Shown in pieces: positions 34,842 through 46,894 of a stretch of DNA of 64,000 nt. Source of the stretch: Byssothecium circinans (taxonomy: Eukaryota; Ascomycota; Dothideomycetes; Pleosporales; Massarinaceae). Both the position numbers and the translations under genes were made by a program. The notes beneath the pieces were generated by a model that saw only the letters and a program-made list of their open reading frames with translations, searched no databases and was not told the origin of the DNA. The stretch covers positions 62,001-126,000 of the forward strand of contig ML976985.1 of the NCBI GenBank assembly GCA_010015675.1, in the 5' to 3' direction. How positions within the stretch are numbered: the stretch's first letter is position 1; every line of letters begins with the position of its first letter.

Positions 34842-34913
34842 GGACGCAAACCTGTTACCTTCGGGCCCATTCTTCTTATTGAACCTACTCTTGCCCTGGT
34901 TGTCCGCCTGCAA

Positions 34914-36287
34914 CTTCCAATAACCGTTACATCACTGCTTCGCGCGTGGCAAACAACATGTGCTTTTTCATTATTGTCTTGGAATTACCCGATGCGGGAA
35001 CGGATTGATTGTCAATATTCCATGGACCGTGGATTAGGTAGGCATGGAACCATCGAGATTTGATGGAAGTTGGGAAATCTTCCGTGTGCCACGACGTGCA
35101 GCACAGCAGCACTCGGCGCGTAGCCGCTTAAACACGACAGGACAGCCGACAGCAACCCACGATGGCGACATGTCGCAGATAAATGACCTTCACCATCTAT
35201 TTCCTCACCCTTGCAGCGGCAAGCTCATCAGCGAACTTACCTTCTGTTGTCGGGGCAATACCTATGCCCTCCTCGCCTCGTGTAAATATTCGAAACATGC
35301 GCCCATGGAAAGTTGAGCCCGAAATCGATCGCGTGAAGCTGGCTCGCCGTTGTGTGATGCTGTAAAACCTCACACCATACGGCAGGCCTCCGGAGGGGTC
35401 AACGCACGCAGAGCCGCCGCCTTCGATTCGTGATCGCACGCGTATGCTGTGGCGTCGCGCGGTGGAAATGGTGCGAATTCCAACTACAACGCCTCTTCCG
35501 GGATGTTTGGCTGCGTGGCGTACGGGTGTGGTGTCGTGTTTTCGTGGACAACGGCACGCGGCGCATCTTCCACCACTTACCTACAAGGCCGTTAGAAGTA
35601 ACGACAGTGTGCTCCGCAGGGACAGGTAGCAGGGCTACTTGATGCGAGTTGTTGCGCACATAAATAGAGCATATAAAGGTGCAGCATAATATCAATGCAA
35701 TAATTAATCATTGTATGCACCTGTCGTCTCTTTCGCTCTTCTCCATCTCCTTGTCCAAGCGTTCGCTGCTCGTTGCTAGGTCAATACACGTCTTATTAAA
35801 TCTACATCCTGCTTCTATGTCCTAACCGAACCGAACATGGCCTTCACCCCTCCAAACGGACCGTTACGGAGCATATATGGTGCGGCCATAACGGCCGGCG
35901 TACCGAACAGGCCCTGGACCATTCGTATGTAGGAGAGGCACATTATTCTCGCGGTACGTTTAACAAAATCTGAGGAACTATATTCTGCTAAACTCATCCA
36001 GGTGGGGAACACAGCACTCGATACTTCGCACCCATAGATCTTCTACAGGGTGGCTAAGTGAAGTTCAACCATGTGTAAACAGTAGCCACATGCAGTACGT
36101 CTGCGTAGTTTTCTCCAAACTGTTAACATATCCACACTAGGCCAGAACAACTTCAAGGTATAATACTTAGCTCTCTGGCTATCCAAAGGTCCCTTCACTG
36201 TACAACGATAATAGAGAAATCTAGCGCACACACGATTGAAGTTCAATTGGAAACGCCATGCTACATAAGACAATTGACCTGTGGCCC
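34914..36287. other. 1.4 kb intergenic, no supported gene
   Basis: Lies upstream of the transporter stop. A minus-strand frame at 35197-35439 contains a possible donor (GAAGGTAAGT near 35240), but I could not build a model. The stretch 35640-36280 is AT-richer with nothing recognised. Confidence 0.4.
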
Positions 36288-38708
36288 TCACTTTTCCTGC
36301 GAGATCACATCCGCTTCCTGTTCCCTTTCCTTGCTGTTCGCCGATTCAGACTCGCTGTGGCTTAGCTTCTCTCCCAAAACCCCATTCCCAGTCCTCTTCT
36401 CACGCGAGGTGGTTCGATGGAAGTAATCATGCACGTCCTTGTCGTAGCCATCCTCCTCGTCGAATTCAGCCTCCTTTCCTTTGACCTCATTGAACTTGCT
36501 CGCCTGTCGCTCAATCCAGTCCTCCCTCATTTCCTTGATCTTGCTCTCATAGTCGAGCTTCGCGTCGTAGTTCTTCCCGATACCGCGCATGCGCTCCCAG
36601 ACAGAGAGGTGCTTGGGGTGGATAGCGATACCGTGATACTCGGATTCGCGACCTTGTCGGATGTACGACCAGCGACGTTCTTGCTCCTTGAGATCGAGAC
36701 CGGTAGTATCCGGCAGGAAGAGCCACGTCAGCAACGCGCCCGCCAAACCGAACCACGGCACCACGTAGAACTTGGTCGGAGTGTCGATATAGTTGTACAG
36801 TACGCTGGCAAGCAAAGCACCGGATTTACCGACGGCAGCCGAGAACCCGTGAGCGGTGGCGCGAATAGGAGTAGGAAATACTTCGGCCGCAACGAGGAAA
36901 GTCACAGAGTTTGGACCGAACTGGTTGAAAAAGGAAGACAGGAAGTACATGGCCTGAAAAGCGTGAATGTGGTTCTTTGACGTGAAGAAGTTGTAGGCAA
37001 AAGCGGGGACCACGAAGAGGATGAAGTCGGCCATGAACCCGACAATCATCATCCACTTGCGGCCATATAGCTTGTTGTCGATGAGGAACGAAGCAAGGTA
37101 GTAGCCTACGAGGGAGACGCCTACATTGAGCTTAATGAACAATTAGCCAAGAATTAACAGTGTGGAGCGATTTAGAGTTTACATACGAGGTTGTAGAGCC
37201 AGCCAACCATTACGGATTTGCTGCCAGGCGTCAAGACGGCAATGAACTGATTCTGGAAGAGCTTGTTGCCATAGAAGAACACATCGTTGGCGAACCACGC
37301 CCCAGCTGTAGCAATAAGACGGGGTCCAAAGTAAGTGAGTGTGAGCTTCAATGACTTCGTGTCGTAACCAGTGACATTGGCCTTCTTCTTTGCCACCATC
37401 AACTGCTTGCTGGCTGACCTCATCTTAAAGTAACGGTAGTAGACGAGCCAAAGGGTACCGACAGCAGGTATGGCAAAGGAGACGCGGTATGTCCATTGCG
37501 CAGCGACCTTGGAGTATGGAGGATTGCCGCTTCCATGATGAAAGATAAGGAGGGACAAGATGAGGATCACTTGGTTGAAGAACTGTCCCCAGCCCTGCAT
37601 CAAAAAAGCACTAGTGACTTTTCGTCCACGGTGTAGTCGGTCTTCCTTAGTGGACACCTTTCCGGAGCCCACGGCGTTCTCCATGCCGGAAGTAGCAGTC
37701 ATGGGGTATTCGCCGCCCACGCCAATGCCGTAGAAGAAGAGTGACCAGGCGTAGCAAATCACCCAGCCGTTCTCCGTCACCTAAGTAGGGGGTACAAAGT
37801 CAGCAAAGCTCATACAAAGGTGTGTCAGTGCGCTTCGTTTTGACTCTTAGGCGGGAAGGTACAAAGTCCTACAGCCACGCGAAGTGTTCGGCAGACTTTA
37901 TACCCAGGAGTTGACTTACACCCCAGGACGAAACCAGCATAAGAAGACCGATAAACATGATGGTCGCGTCTTGTATCAAGCCCCAACGACGTCTTAAGTC
38001 ATGTCAGCTTTAAACTGGAATAATAGCACTTCTCCAAATTCACAACTTACCCGAGATAGTCACCAAGGTATCCCACGAGGATTTGGCCCACGATGATGCC
38101 GACGATCTCGAGATAATCCACGGCCTCTGTCCATCGCTCGTCGCATGTTTCAAAATCCTTCCAGCATCGTGGAAACGCAGCTTGCAGTAGAGGCCTGACA
38201 TTGCCGATAGAGAAAAGCACATATCCTTCGAGTCCCAGGCCAGCTCCAGGGAGTACCATGTTCTTGAAGTAGTAGGCAACTGGACTCAAAGGATCGTTCT
38301 TGAACATGGTCCAGGTGCTGCTAGCCTCTTTGCGCGCTTCCTCGCCATCGACCTTTGTGACGAAGCTGACGCGGGCTCGCAACGGTAAGTCGGCCCAGTA
38401 TGTTCCATCCTCGGTAAAAATATCGTCAGGATGCAGCAGAGAATGGAATACGTTCTCTTCCTTCTCGCTCATATCTGCTTCAGGTCAGCGTTCTTCTAAA
38501 CGCAAAATTGCGTGCGACTAGAAAGGACTGAATAAAGGCTTGAACGCGGGAGATACATGGATGGTTACTGAGCCACATTCGAATTTCCTTTGAGTCGCTG
38601 CAGGGAATGGGAGTCGCTCTTACCTTTTCGCACGTCCAGAGTAGCTTGCTGCTCGCCCCTCATGGGCCCGACATGGCCCCAGTTGTGCAGGGAAGGCTTT
38701 GGCTCCAT
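36288..38708 (-). CDS. MFS transporter of the phosphate:H+ symporter type
   Basis: Five exons (38708-38624, 38474-38051, 37992-37920, 37780-37187, 37130-36288) sum to 2019 nt, 672 residues. The first exon, MEPKPSLHNWGHVGPMRGEQ onward, joins in frame through donor GTAAGA and acceptor AAGCAG; the ATG at 38472 is therefore internal. Twelve membrane segments are expected. Visible MFS features are GIIVGQILVGYLGD followed by GRRWGL (the loop 2-3 motif, split by an intron), the GIGVGGEYPMTATSGMEN motif of this branch, LVGYYLASFLIDNKLYGRKW, and AAEVFPTPIRATAHGFSAAV. A long charged cytosolic tail follows the last segment (QASKFNEVKGKEAEFDEEDG). Pho84-type relatives import phosphate, and some import glycerophosphodiesters. 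Substrate not decidable here. Confidence 0.9.
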
Positions 38709-40206
38709 TTCGAAAGTCTGTGATTGAGGTGGAAGATGGTCAATGTCTTGCGACTAAGATCTTTTGCCGACAGGCAAAGGCTTCCAGACCGTGGGTGGAA
38801 GTAAGGACGTCGTGGGCTCGGAAATGGATGGACTCTGCGCGAATGTGTGCTACAGAATTGCCAGGCCGTCAAGCGGTGCAATTGCTGTCGAGACGTTGTC
38901 AGCACGTTGACGATGCTGGCATCTGACTGGCTGACGTGGTTTAGAGAGTTGATGGTGACGAAAATGGCTGAATGGGAAGCTCGACGCACCCGATGCCGTA
39001 GATGCACGTATTCCCAAATCGATGGCGGGTTGTTTGCTTCGTATCGCAGACTTGAGATTGCGACGACGGGTGTGAAAGTAGAATTGAAATAAACGGCAAG
39101 TGGAAATGCCGGGGCAAGTGAGGAGGAGAAGCAGGGACAGGGCTTTTGCCTTTCTCAGCAAGACAGTCACGTTAAGAGAGGGGTTGAGGCATTTCCAATG
39201 CTTTATACAGCTCTTGCGCTTGGTCCCGGAACACGTAAAAGATTTTTTTCCCCAACGGATATCGCCGCGGTAGTCCGATACGGCCTACAATGCTGGATTA
39301 CGACGGCGCGAAATGTAGTGGAGCACCAATGTGGAAAGTGCTCGCGTGCACACTTCCATCACAGTGCAGCTTGCAGACGCATCGTGGGGAAAGACTATGG
39401 GGAGATGATTTACCCGCCTGCTCTGCGTTTTCCACTGTAGAACTGGCCTTACTTACACCTATTTCATGCTCGTGTTGACCATTTCTTCTCGTTCAAAGAC
39501 TCACGTCCAAAAATTTCAGGGGGGCCTGACGTAGGCTAAGCTTCGATGCCATCGGATGGCTGGCACAAGCTCAATAAACCCGCGAGGATCAAAGCTTCTA
39601 TTCTCGACCTGCACCATCAAGCGGCCGCCGATATGCAAGCCCGGTGGAGCCGTTGCGGGGGCGTGCTGTTCTCATCGTTGCAAAGCATGTCGTTGGAGAG
39701 AACCAATCAAATGAGCCGAAGCAAACACGTTGATGGTGCGGCTGGTCGCATTGGCTCTCGGCTTCTAGACCGCGCTAGAGGAGTGGCGCCGGATGCCAGC
39801 GCTGTTACGACCACTTTTGATAGCGATGATCGACGGCAGAAGATGTGCCGTCTATCAGTCTGAAGAATTACACAGCGCGTTAGAAATGGAGCCATGCGTT
39901 AATGCGACTGTTTACGTACGGTAAATCACATCCTAGGAGAATACGGTAGACGGATTCTTGTGCATTGCAACCGTCGCTGCTGAGTATTAGGTACATGCTA
40001 CCGGAGCTATTAATTATTATACAAGAGGCCAACCAGTGGTGCTTGGTAACATGCATGCTTTTGAGAACAATGCAGATATGCAAACGAGGGAACAATGAAA
40101 CAACAGGTCAAATATCTTCCAAAGAAGTTCCAAGACGAAAAATGCTACAAGAAAAACGCCTCTAAATGCAACAGGTACGACGCCTAGTTGAGAGTTCATA
40201 CGCAAA
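38709..40206. other. 1.5 kb intergenic, no supported gene
   Basis: Holds the transporter promoter (38709-39200, several C/T-rich minus-strand tracts) and the 3' flank of the large membrane-protein gene. Short ORFs on both strands lack features. Confidence 0.45.
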
Positions 40207-43200
40207 TTAGGCAAGCCAGTTTTGCCAAGTGCAACTGCAGCCCCCAGACCCTCCATCGATGGGTGTCTTAGTATCGAGGGTGAAGTTTCCATTCGTCAAG
40301 GTGCCACCGAACGCACGGTCCTCGAGGAGCAAGAACTTGTTCTTTGCCTCATCGACGATAGTGCTATCGTTCTCCATGTTGTAGCAGTAGAGCCCCTTCT
40401 TGGCTGCATCGCCACCATGGCGATCGATCGTAACGGTCACCGGGTATGGAAATGTGCCAGGTCGAGCGAGTGCGGCGGCTGAGTTGTTGGAAGCAGCACC
40501 CCGTAGCATAGGCTTAGTGGTTTGGCTGCGAGTCCAGATTTGAACCAGGAACCGTGTCTGAGAATACGTGCACCTGACTTTGGCTGCATCGCGGGCACTT
40601 CCACCATCCGTATCCGAGGGATTGCCACCACGGCTGAAGTCCCCTTGAATTGTTTTCAAGAAGATCGACCTATCAAAGTATGTATAGAAGCCGTAATGTT
40701 CGTCCGCCTTACCACGATTGAAGAGTCGAAGTGGTTGGCCAGAGGCGTAAGGCAACAAGTTGGCGGGAGCGGCAGTACCGTCGGCATTGAGCGCAGGAGG
40801 AGGAATATTTGTAGTGATGTTGTTTTGATTGTCTGGGTTCTCCTCGCGCTTGAGGAGGCGGGGAGACGAAGAGGGTTTCGAATCTTGAAAGCTGATGAAG
40901 AAAGGGGTATCTTCACCTTCAAATGGAGCAGAGACTTTGTCGGTTGCCTGGCCTAGGAACTTCCTGTCGTCGATACTAGGGGGAACTGGTGAAGCAGAAG
41001 GGGTAGCCCGAGCATCCAGGGCACTGTAGCGAACCAATGCACCCGCTGATACAGGGTTCGCAGCTCTTTTGAGAGGACGAGTCTTGGAAGCATCGGGGAC
41101 GGTTCCATTCTGGAAGATGATCTCAAATTTCAAATTTGGCTGGTCAGGCTTGTTCGGGCTGATGTCGCTGTATTGTTCCTTGGGAACGGCGCAGCTCCAA
41201 GCGGTAGCTGGTGCCACGCACCCGGTCTGCTCTTTTACAGCCTCAGGTTGCGCAATAGTAGAAATTCCAGTGGGCATGGGAGGATAACCAGTTAGGTTGA
41301 GCCAGTTGGATGGCGTCTCAATGGGTCTCTCCTTGTTGTGCTTTTTCGTAAAGACGACAACGACAGGAATGATGATAGCGAGTAGAACCAGAATAAGTAT
41401 GCAGCATCCGCAGCACCAAAAACAACGAGAGCGCTTCTTCCTTGGCTTTCCATCCTGTTTCTCTACATCTTTCTTGCGCCGGCAAAGCGCTAGTTTGGCC
41501 ATGATGTTGCCAGCTTTGCGATGCTGCCTCTTCTCTTTCAAATCTGTCGTTGATACCGGACTACTCGCCCGACTTTCGTTCCGATAGCTGGACTTCGCTC
41601 CCTTTTGGAATGATGTAGGGGGTGGTGGGAAGGTGGGAACGGCTTGCTGCGATTTCTGAAGTTTGGGTGGGGATTTGCTAACGTCCGGTGATGGGATCTT
41701 GACGGTCAATTTTGCTGGAGCTGCGTTGGCTGTAGGGTTCGATGTGGAAGTTTGTGCCCTGCGGTCTTGCAGTTCGATATTGACTGCAAATGCTTGGGCC
41801 TCCGTCGGCTTTTCTATTTGGCTAGGCATCAAAACCGCGCCGATTGTTGCAGTGCCAACGACAGGTGATGCAGACATGGCGGACAAGGGTGACGCAACGC
41901 TCGCGTTGGCTGGTTGCGGTGGCGGAGTGGAACCCAAAACTTTCTTTGTTGCACCAACCGCAACAGCGATACTGGTGGGTCCATCTTCCTGTTTCTCATC
42001 CTTTTTGATATCAACTGGGGGCGTCTCAAGCACGGTTGCTCGAGTGACGTGATAAGTGTTGACCTGCATGTTGGACTTGTGTACAGGAACGGTAGTCTTC
42101 AAGGGCAGCGGGTCGCCATTGACAGAAGGGCTCTTTTCCGTGGCAGACCATATGAATGTCGATGGCGTCGATGGTGAATCGTCACGCACTCTTTGTTCTG
42201 TGGGCATCATCGGAACATCGGGATTCTTTCCCTGATGAGGTCCATGCTGAGTCCAGACCGAATTGCTGCGGGACATGATGAATGGAGTTGTGATAACATT
42301 CCACCATCCTTGAGATCTGCGTGAGTTGGGAGTCGTCGCTGTATCTACGGCCAATGTAGCATTTGCATTATCCCGTAGAGGCGTGCTGTCTTCCTCGAAA
42401 ACAGTATCGGTAGACATGATGCGATCCTTTCGCTTTACGTCCTCTTCCTCCTCGAAAGCTGTATCACTAGAGTCGAGTGTCTCACTCCGCTCCCGCAGCA
42501 TAAAGTGGTCGTCTCTACCGGGCTGAAGAGCGAATCCAGCTTTCTCGGCTGGCATTTTAGCTACACCTGCAGGTAAGGCAGGAACGGGAGGAACTTCCGA
42601 ATTGGCGGACTGCATGAAGGTAGCGCGAGAGTAGAGGCTAGAGGCACGAGCGGGAGTATAGTCAGAGTCGGTATCTGGCGACCAAACGGATTTCATGGCG
42701 GCAGCAGGGGTAATAATGATGCTGGGTGTGGCTAGCGTAGCGTCGCTGTCTGATCGGTTTCGAATACCTTGATACGGGCTGAAGTCGGTCACGCTATCCG
42801 ATGGAACAGAGATGCCGATAGGAATTGGGCGATCCCATGGTGAAATCTCGTGCCAAGGCTTGTCTTCTGATGTTACGGAGTCTGCAGTTTTCAGAGCGTT
42901 GCTTCCTGAGGAACCATCTTGTGGAGGCAGCTTTCGATCCGATGCACGCGACGGAGCCTCTGGCTGAGGGGTGCCTTTCATAATACCCAAGCCTTTCGTC
43001 TTCGCGTTTGACCGTCCCAGTCCGAACCAGCTTTGTTTCCTGATTGAGCCTCCACTCTTCACCTCGCCTTCTTGCGGGTACATCTGATGCGGCGTGGTCC
43101 CCCGGTGCCTGGTGAAGCTCGTATCCACAGTGATGCCAGGTTTTGCCGACTTGCCAATTACCTCCATCTTGCGTGACCGTGTGCGTGATATCCTTGCCGC

Positions 43201-43488
43201 AAATGATCGTGAGCTGCGCTTCGCCATAGCTCTGCGTGCCGCTATCTGTGCATCATTCTCGGGCGGAGAGGCCTGATACATGGTGTTTGGGAGGATGAAG
43301 GCGCCGTTGAAGTGGCCATTGAAATGTCCGTTAAAATGTACCAGTATGTGTTCATCTGGGCTCTGCCCATTTGATTGCCCTTGTTGCTCGAAATCTGGGT
43401 CGTGCAGCGGTCGGTGTACGTTGTCCGTGGCCTTCTGCAGGGCCGTCATCTGCGACTGAGGCGCGGGTTGTATTTGTTGTGTGCTCAT
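40207..43488 (-). CDS. Large single-pass membrane protein with disordered cytosolic part, unknown
   Basis: A single exon of 1093 residues from MSTQQIQPAPQSQM. The frame is open 16 codons further 5' but without ATG. The first 690 residues are disordered and rich in Ser, Thr and Pro, with a short tandem FNGH repeat near residue 45. A Lys/Arg stretch (EKQDGKPRKKRSR) leads into one membrane segment at about 693-714 (CCGCCILILVLLAIIIPVVV), with Cys before it that could be palmitoylated. About 375 residues follow, with N-glycosylation sites (NLTG, NGTV, NFTL) and a small domain ending in GGSGGCSCTWQNWLA, consistent with an outside or lumenal location. Type III-like topology is inferred. The family is conserved-looking, but I cannot name it. 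Confidence 0.75.
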   Translation of the reverse strand: MSTQQIQPAPQSQMTALQKATDNVHRPLHDPDFEQQGQSNGQSPDEHILVHFNGHFNGHFNGAFILPNTMYQASPPENDAQIAARRAMAKRSSRSFAARISRTRSRKMEVIGKSAKPGITVDTSFTRHRGTTPHQMYPQEGEVKSGGSIRKQSWFGLGRSNAKTKGLGIMKGTPQPEAPSRASDRKLPPQDGSSGSNALKTADSVTSEDKPWHEISPWDRPIPIGISVPSDSVTDFSPYQGIRNRSDSDATLATPSIIITPAAAMKSVWSPDTDSDYTPARASSLYSRATFMQSANSEVPPVPALPAGVAKMPAEKAGFALQPGRDDHFMLRERSETLDSSDTAFEEEEDVKRKDRIMSTDTVFEEDSTPLRDNANATLAVDTATTPNSRRSQGWWNVITTPFIMSRSNSVWTQHGPHQGKNPDVPMMPTEQRVRDDSPSTPSTFIWSATEKSPSVNGDPLPLKTTVPVHKSNMQVNTYHVTRATVLETPPVDIKKDEKQEDGPTSIAVAVGATKKVLGSTPPPQPANASVASPLSAMSASPVVGTATIGAVLMPSQIEKPTEAQAFAVNIELQDRRAQTSTSNPTANAAPAKLTVKIPSPDVSKSPPKLQKSQQAVPTFPPPPTSFQKGAKSSYRNESRASSPVSTTDLKEKRQHRKAGNIMAKLALCRRKKDVEKQDGKPRKKRSRCFWCCGCCILILVLLAIIIPVVVVFTKKHNKERPIETPSNWLNLTGYPPMPTGISTIAQPEAVKEQTGCVAPATAWSCAVPKEQYSDISPNKPDQPNLKFEIIFQNGTVPDASKTRPLKRAANPVSAGALVRYSALDARATPSASPVPPSIDDRKFLGQATDKVSAPFEGEDTPFFISFQDSKPSSSPRLLKREENPDNQNNITTNIPPPALNADGTAAPANLLPYASGQPLRLFNRGKADEHYGFYTYFDRSIFLKTIQGDFSRGGNPSDTDGGSARDAAKVRCTYSQTRFLVQIWTRSQTTKPMLRGAASNNSAAALARPGTFPYPVTVTIDRHGGDAAKKGLYCYNMENDSTIVDEAKNKFLLLEDRAFGGTLTNGNFTLDTKTPIDGGSGGCSCTWQNWLA
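43300..43345 (-). repeat. 12-bp coding tandem repeat (FNGH)
   Basis: About three copies of a 12-base unit encode HFNGHFNGHFNGAF near the N-terminus of the large membrane protein. Length variation between strains is likely for such a repeat. Confidence 0.7.
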
Positions 43489-43761
43489 ATCTTGCAAAAT
43501 ATCTTGGTATAACTGTGAAGATGGTGTATGGGTCAAAGAGTGACAGCGAGTATGTTTATCGAGGCAGCGATCGAGGTTCTACAGCGGCGAAATCAGAGAC
43601 AATGCATTGTCTGCGTGAAACAAAGACGGTTTGGTATTTTTGGTGGACGCGTTCGAAGGTGGTGGTGTGAAAGAACGAAACAGGACAATAGAACAAAGAC
43701 AAACGAAACGAGGTGGCCAGGGGCAACGGGCAGCGGGGCAGTAGAAGAGAAATCCGAAGCT

Positions 43762-44007
43762 TCACAAAAACAAGAGGAAATGATCAAGAAAAGAGTCGAC
43801 GTTCACGATCGCGCAACGTCCAACACCTTGGATACCGCTCAAGGACCCATGCCTGCTACCCGCCATACTGTATGCTGCGTAGCTCTGCGTACATTGCCCC
43901 GTTGCATCCTCTGACTGGACGGGAATGCCGGCTGGGTTAGCTGAAATGAGAGGTGCCCAGGCAGAGCAGAGTGAAAGCAGGGCTAAATTCGATATAATTG
44001 GAGGCAT
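43762..44007 (-). CDS. Possible small secreted protein or upstream ORF
   Basis: An 81-residue ORF starting MPPIISNLALLSLCSAWAPL, whose first 23 residues form a convincing signal sequence ending LISANPAG. The rest (GIPVQSEDATGQCTQSYAAY onward) is small-residue rich with two Cys. It lies about 270 bases upstream of, and on the same strand as, the large membrane-protein gene, so it could be a separate small secreted protein, an upstream ORF in that gene's leader, or chance. Confidence 0.3.
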   Translation of the reverse strand: MPPIISNLALLSLCSAWAPLISANPAGIPVQSEDATGQCTQSYAAYSMAGSRHGSLSGIQGVGRCAIVNVDSFLDHFLLFL

Positions 44008-45454
44008 GCTCTACCCAGAAACGTGCGTCTGCCTCAAAGTCGGCGCCACCTGGAAGCTTGAGGCTCGTAGGCGCCCTGAGATTCGCTGGTTTGGGAGATG
44101 TACAAGGGAAAGTCCGAATCTGAGACGGTCCAGAGAAGTTTGTGGGCGTGGACGAGCCCAAATGATGGAGTGAGGTGCGAGCGACCAGTGAGATGCGAGA
44201 GGGGACACTTTTAAGCGCCTGGCCTTTCCCGGGCGGCAACGGTGGGGTGCCAAGGGAGGGCGCCTTCCCCTTTGTGGTTGCTGCAACTATGCGGTGGCCC
44301 AGCATGTCAAACCTCAACGCTCACGGCGCACGACATGTCATCAAAAGACATACATGAATATTGCAAGCGACACAAATGGGGATGAGGTCCCGTGTTCAGT
44401 ACGTGACACCGTCCCATCTCCAGCACTCCTTGTGTCTGGCCCAGTCCCTCCACGGAGCGCCATCGGAACTCGATACCGCTCACAACAACCAGACGCAGTA
44501 CAAGGAAGCCAGATATGCCCGCCAAACCGAAAACAACAAGGCAGGACAAGCAAGTGGAACAGCCATCCATGGGCGGGTGCACAACGACTCTCTTGCAGCT
44601 GAAAGCTATAGATAACGACGCGAGATACAGCCCGCCTGCGCAATCTCCCATCTAGACTCCTAGAGTCCAAAGTGAAGTGTGCACCTTTCCGTCCGCAAGT
44701 AAAGACCCCTGTGACCTTGGTGCTCTGCTTCTCTTTCACACATGATAGTCCTCCCCGCCACCACCACTTGGCTCGAAGAATAGCTTCAAGGCCCAAGTTT
44801 GGTTGCGCAGGGCCGCCAAAGCAAAGGCGCATGTCTCAAATAACGTTGAAGGTATCTGCATAATCTCCCTATCATTGTTGCCACGCCAAGCGAGTCCAAG
44901 CGTCGACGCTTTCTTCCTCATCAGAAGCCACGGTCAATTTTATCGCGTGGAGCAGAGCGAGGGTCTCCTTTTAAGACGGCCTGCTTGTCTCCTCTCTCCC
45001 ATCGCGATAGTGATCATCGGCGGCTGATCGCATCCCCGAATCCGTCAATTGAGCGCACCGTCGATGCTACGACGTTCCACCGCGCTGCTCCCTTCCGCAT
45101 CAGTGCAACCTCAAGTCCGCTCCACTCACAACAGCGACTTCAAGAAGCTCTATTTCCCCTTCAGCCTCACAACGAACACTACCTTCTGCAGCAACGGTCC
45201 TCTGTAAAGCGACTGCTCGCGCCATCCTCTCCGCTGAACCAGAATCCAACAAGTCATTCAACGTGGCTTCTCCCAATTCCTTCTCCGCCTCCGCTGGCCA
45301 ACGCAGACGAAGGTCTTCAGCTGCGCGGCAACCCCCAAACCTCAACCTCAACGACAGCTCCGAGCCGCGCAGTCGGATAGGGGCAACCAGCGGCATATCG
45401 GGCAGATCTCTGGGCGACGCCCTGCCCGCCATTCCCGGCACACCAGCGCTCGAC
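44008..45454. other. Divergent intergenic region, no supported gene
   Basis: About 1.45 kb leads to the MNN10 start. A minus-strand frame at 44736-44921 and larger ones at 43937-44832 have weak coding character only. The 45063-45454 part is open in the MNN10 frame but lacks an ATG, and is probably leader. Confidence 0.4.
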
Positions 45455-46894
45455 ATGTCAAGATCACCCTCGCCGCGACCTGGAGGGTGGTCAAGTCCAG
45501 GTCTCAACGCACCCTATGACACCGGCGGACCGAGCAGTCCATTCGGGAACGGGAACTCGCAGAATGTTAATTGGGCGTCCGCACAGGCAAAAAGCGCAGA
45601 AGTGAAGGGGTACCCTGGATTCACACCTCGAAATCAGGGCTTTTTGGGAAAGCACTTCCGGAGGATTTCCACCAGTCTTCCCTTTAGCTATGGGGAGAAG
45701 GAGAAGCTTGGAAGGGGTCGATACCAGGGCAACAAGGTCATGCAAATCCTGAACAGGATTGCACGGAATCTGTGGCGTCTGCGCAGAATTTTGGGCCCGG
45801 TACTGCTAATATTGCTCACCTATACTCTTTTCTATGTTACGCGTAAGTGCATCGCCGTGATGAGAGTCATTGTGCTAATTCTCTCCAGCCTTACATCGCA
45901 TGTACCGGCGCTCTTCGTGGTTTGGCGGCGGTAATAAGTTCGTCCTCATTCTCGCAGCGAATCAGGGTGGAGGTGTAATGGAGTGGAAAGGTCCCCGAGA
46001 ATGGGCTATCGAGAGGGACAGTGTCAAGAACAAGAAGAAGTACACGCAAAAATGGGGCTACGATTTGGAGATCGTCGACATGAGCACAAAGAAGCGGTAT
46101 GCACACGAATGGAGGGAAAGTTGGGAAAAGGTGGACACCATCCGGAACGCCATGCGCAAGTACCCGCACGCTGAATGGTATGTACGGCTTTTCAAGCAGT
46201 GCTTCCTCTGCTAATTTTTGCAAGGTTCTGGTGGCTGGATACAAACACCTTTATCATGGAGCCGACGTATTCCCTCCAGAAGCACATCTTCAATAACATC
46301 GATGCTGTAACATATCGGGACATAAACGTCTTCAACCCGCTCAACATCACACACCCGTTGACGGATGAGTACCTAGATGCTGAGGCACGCTCCCCAGTCG
46401 GGGACGGCAAAGTTGATTCGATCAACATGTTGGTACCACAAGACTGCTCCGGTTTCAATCTGGGCTCGTTCTTCGTCCGAAGGAGCGTGTGGACAGACAG
46501 GCTACTGGATATCTGGTGGGATCCTGTCGGTTACGAACAGAAGCACATGGAGTGGGAGCACAAAGAGCAAGATGCTTTGGAATACATGTATAAGAATCAG
46601 CCCTGGCTGCGCCCCCATGTGGCCTTCTTGCACCAACGCAAAATTAACAGCTTCCCGCCCGGCGCGTGTGGGGAGAAGGGAGACAACCCGCATATCCACT
46701 ACCAGGAAAAAGACCGAGACTTTTTGGTGAACATGGCAGGCTGCGAATGGGGCCGCGACTGCTGGGCTGAGATGTACAATTACCGTCAATTGAGCAACCG
46801 CTTGAACAGGAACCCGTGGGAGAAGTTCAAGGATGCCATCAGCGATTCAATCAAGGCGCGCAAAGGGAAGAAGAAGGACGAGAAGAAGGGGTAA
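45455..46894 (+). CDS. MNN10: Golgi alpha-1,6-mannosyltransferase subunit, Mnn10 type (GT34)
   Basis: Three exons (45455-45842, 45889-46177, 46225-46894) encode 448 residues. The start MSRSPSPRPGGWSSPG matches the usual fungal Mnn10 N-terminus; the same frame is open upstream but lacks ATG. A type II anchor lies at about 111-128 (ILGPVLLILLTYTLFYVT). The catalytic domain has FVLILAANQGGGVMEWKGP, KWGYDLEIVDMSTKKRYAHE, EKVDTIRNAMRKYPHAEW across the second splice, WFWWLDTNTFIMEP (metal-binding Asp231), LVPQDCSGFNLGSFFVRRS and VAFLHQRKINSFPPGACG. It works in the M-Pol complex that extends the mannan backbone on N-glycans. Charged Lys-rich tail at the end. Confidence 0.95.
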
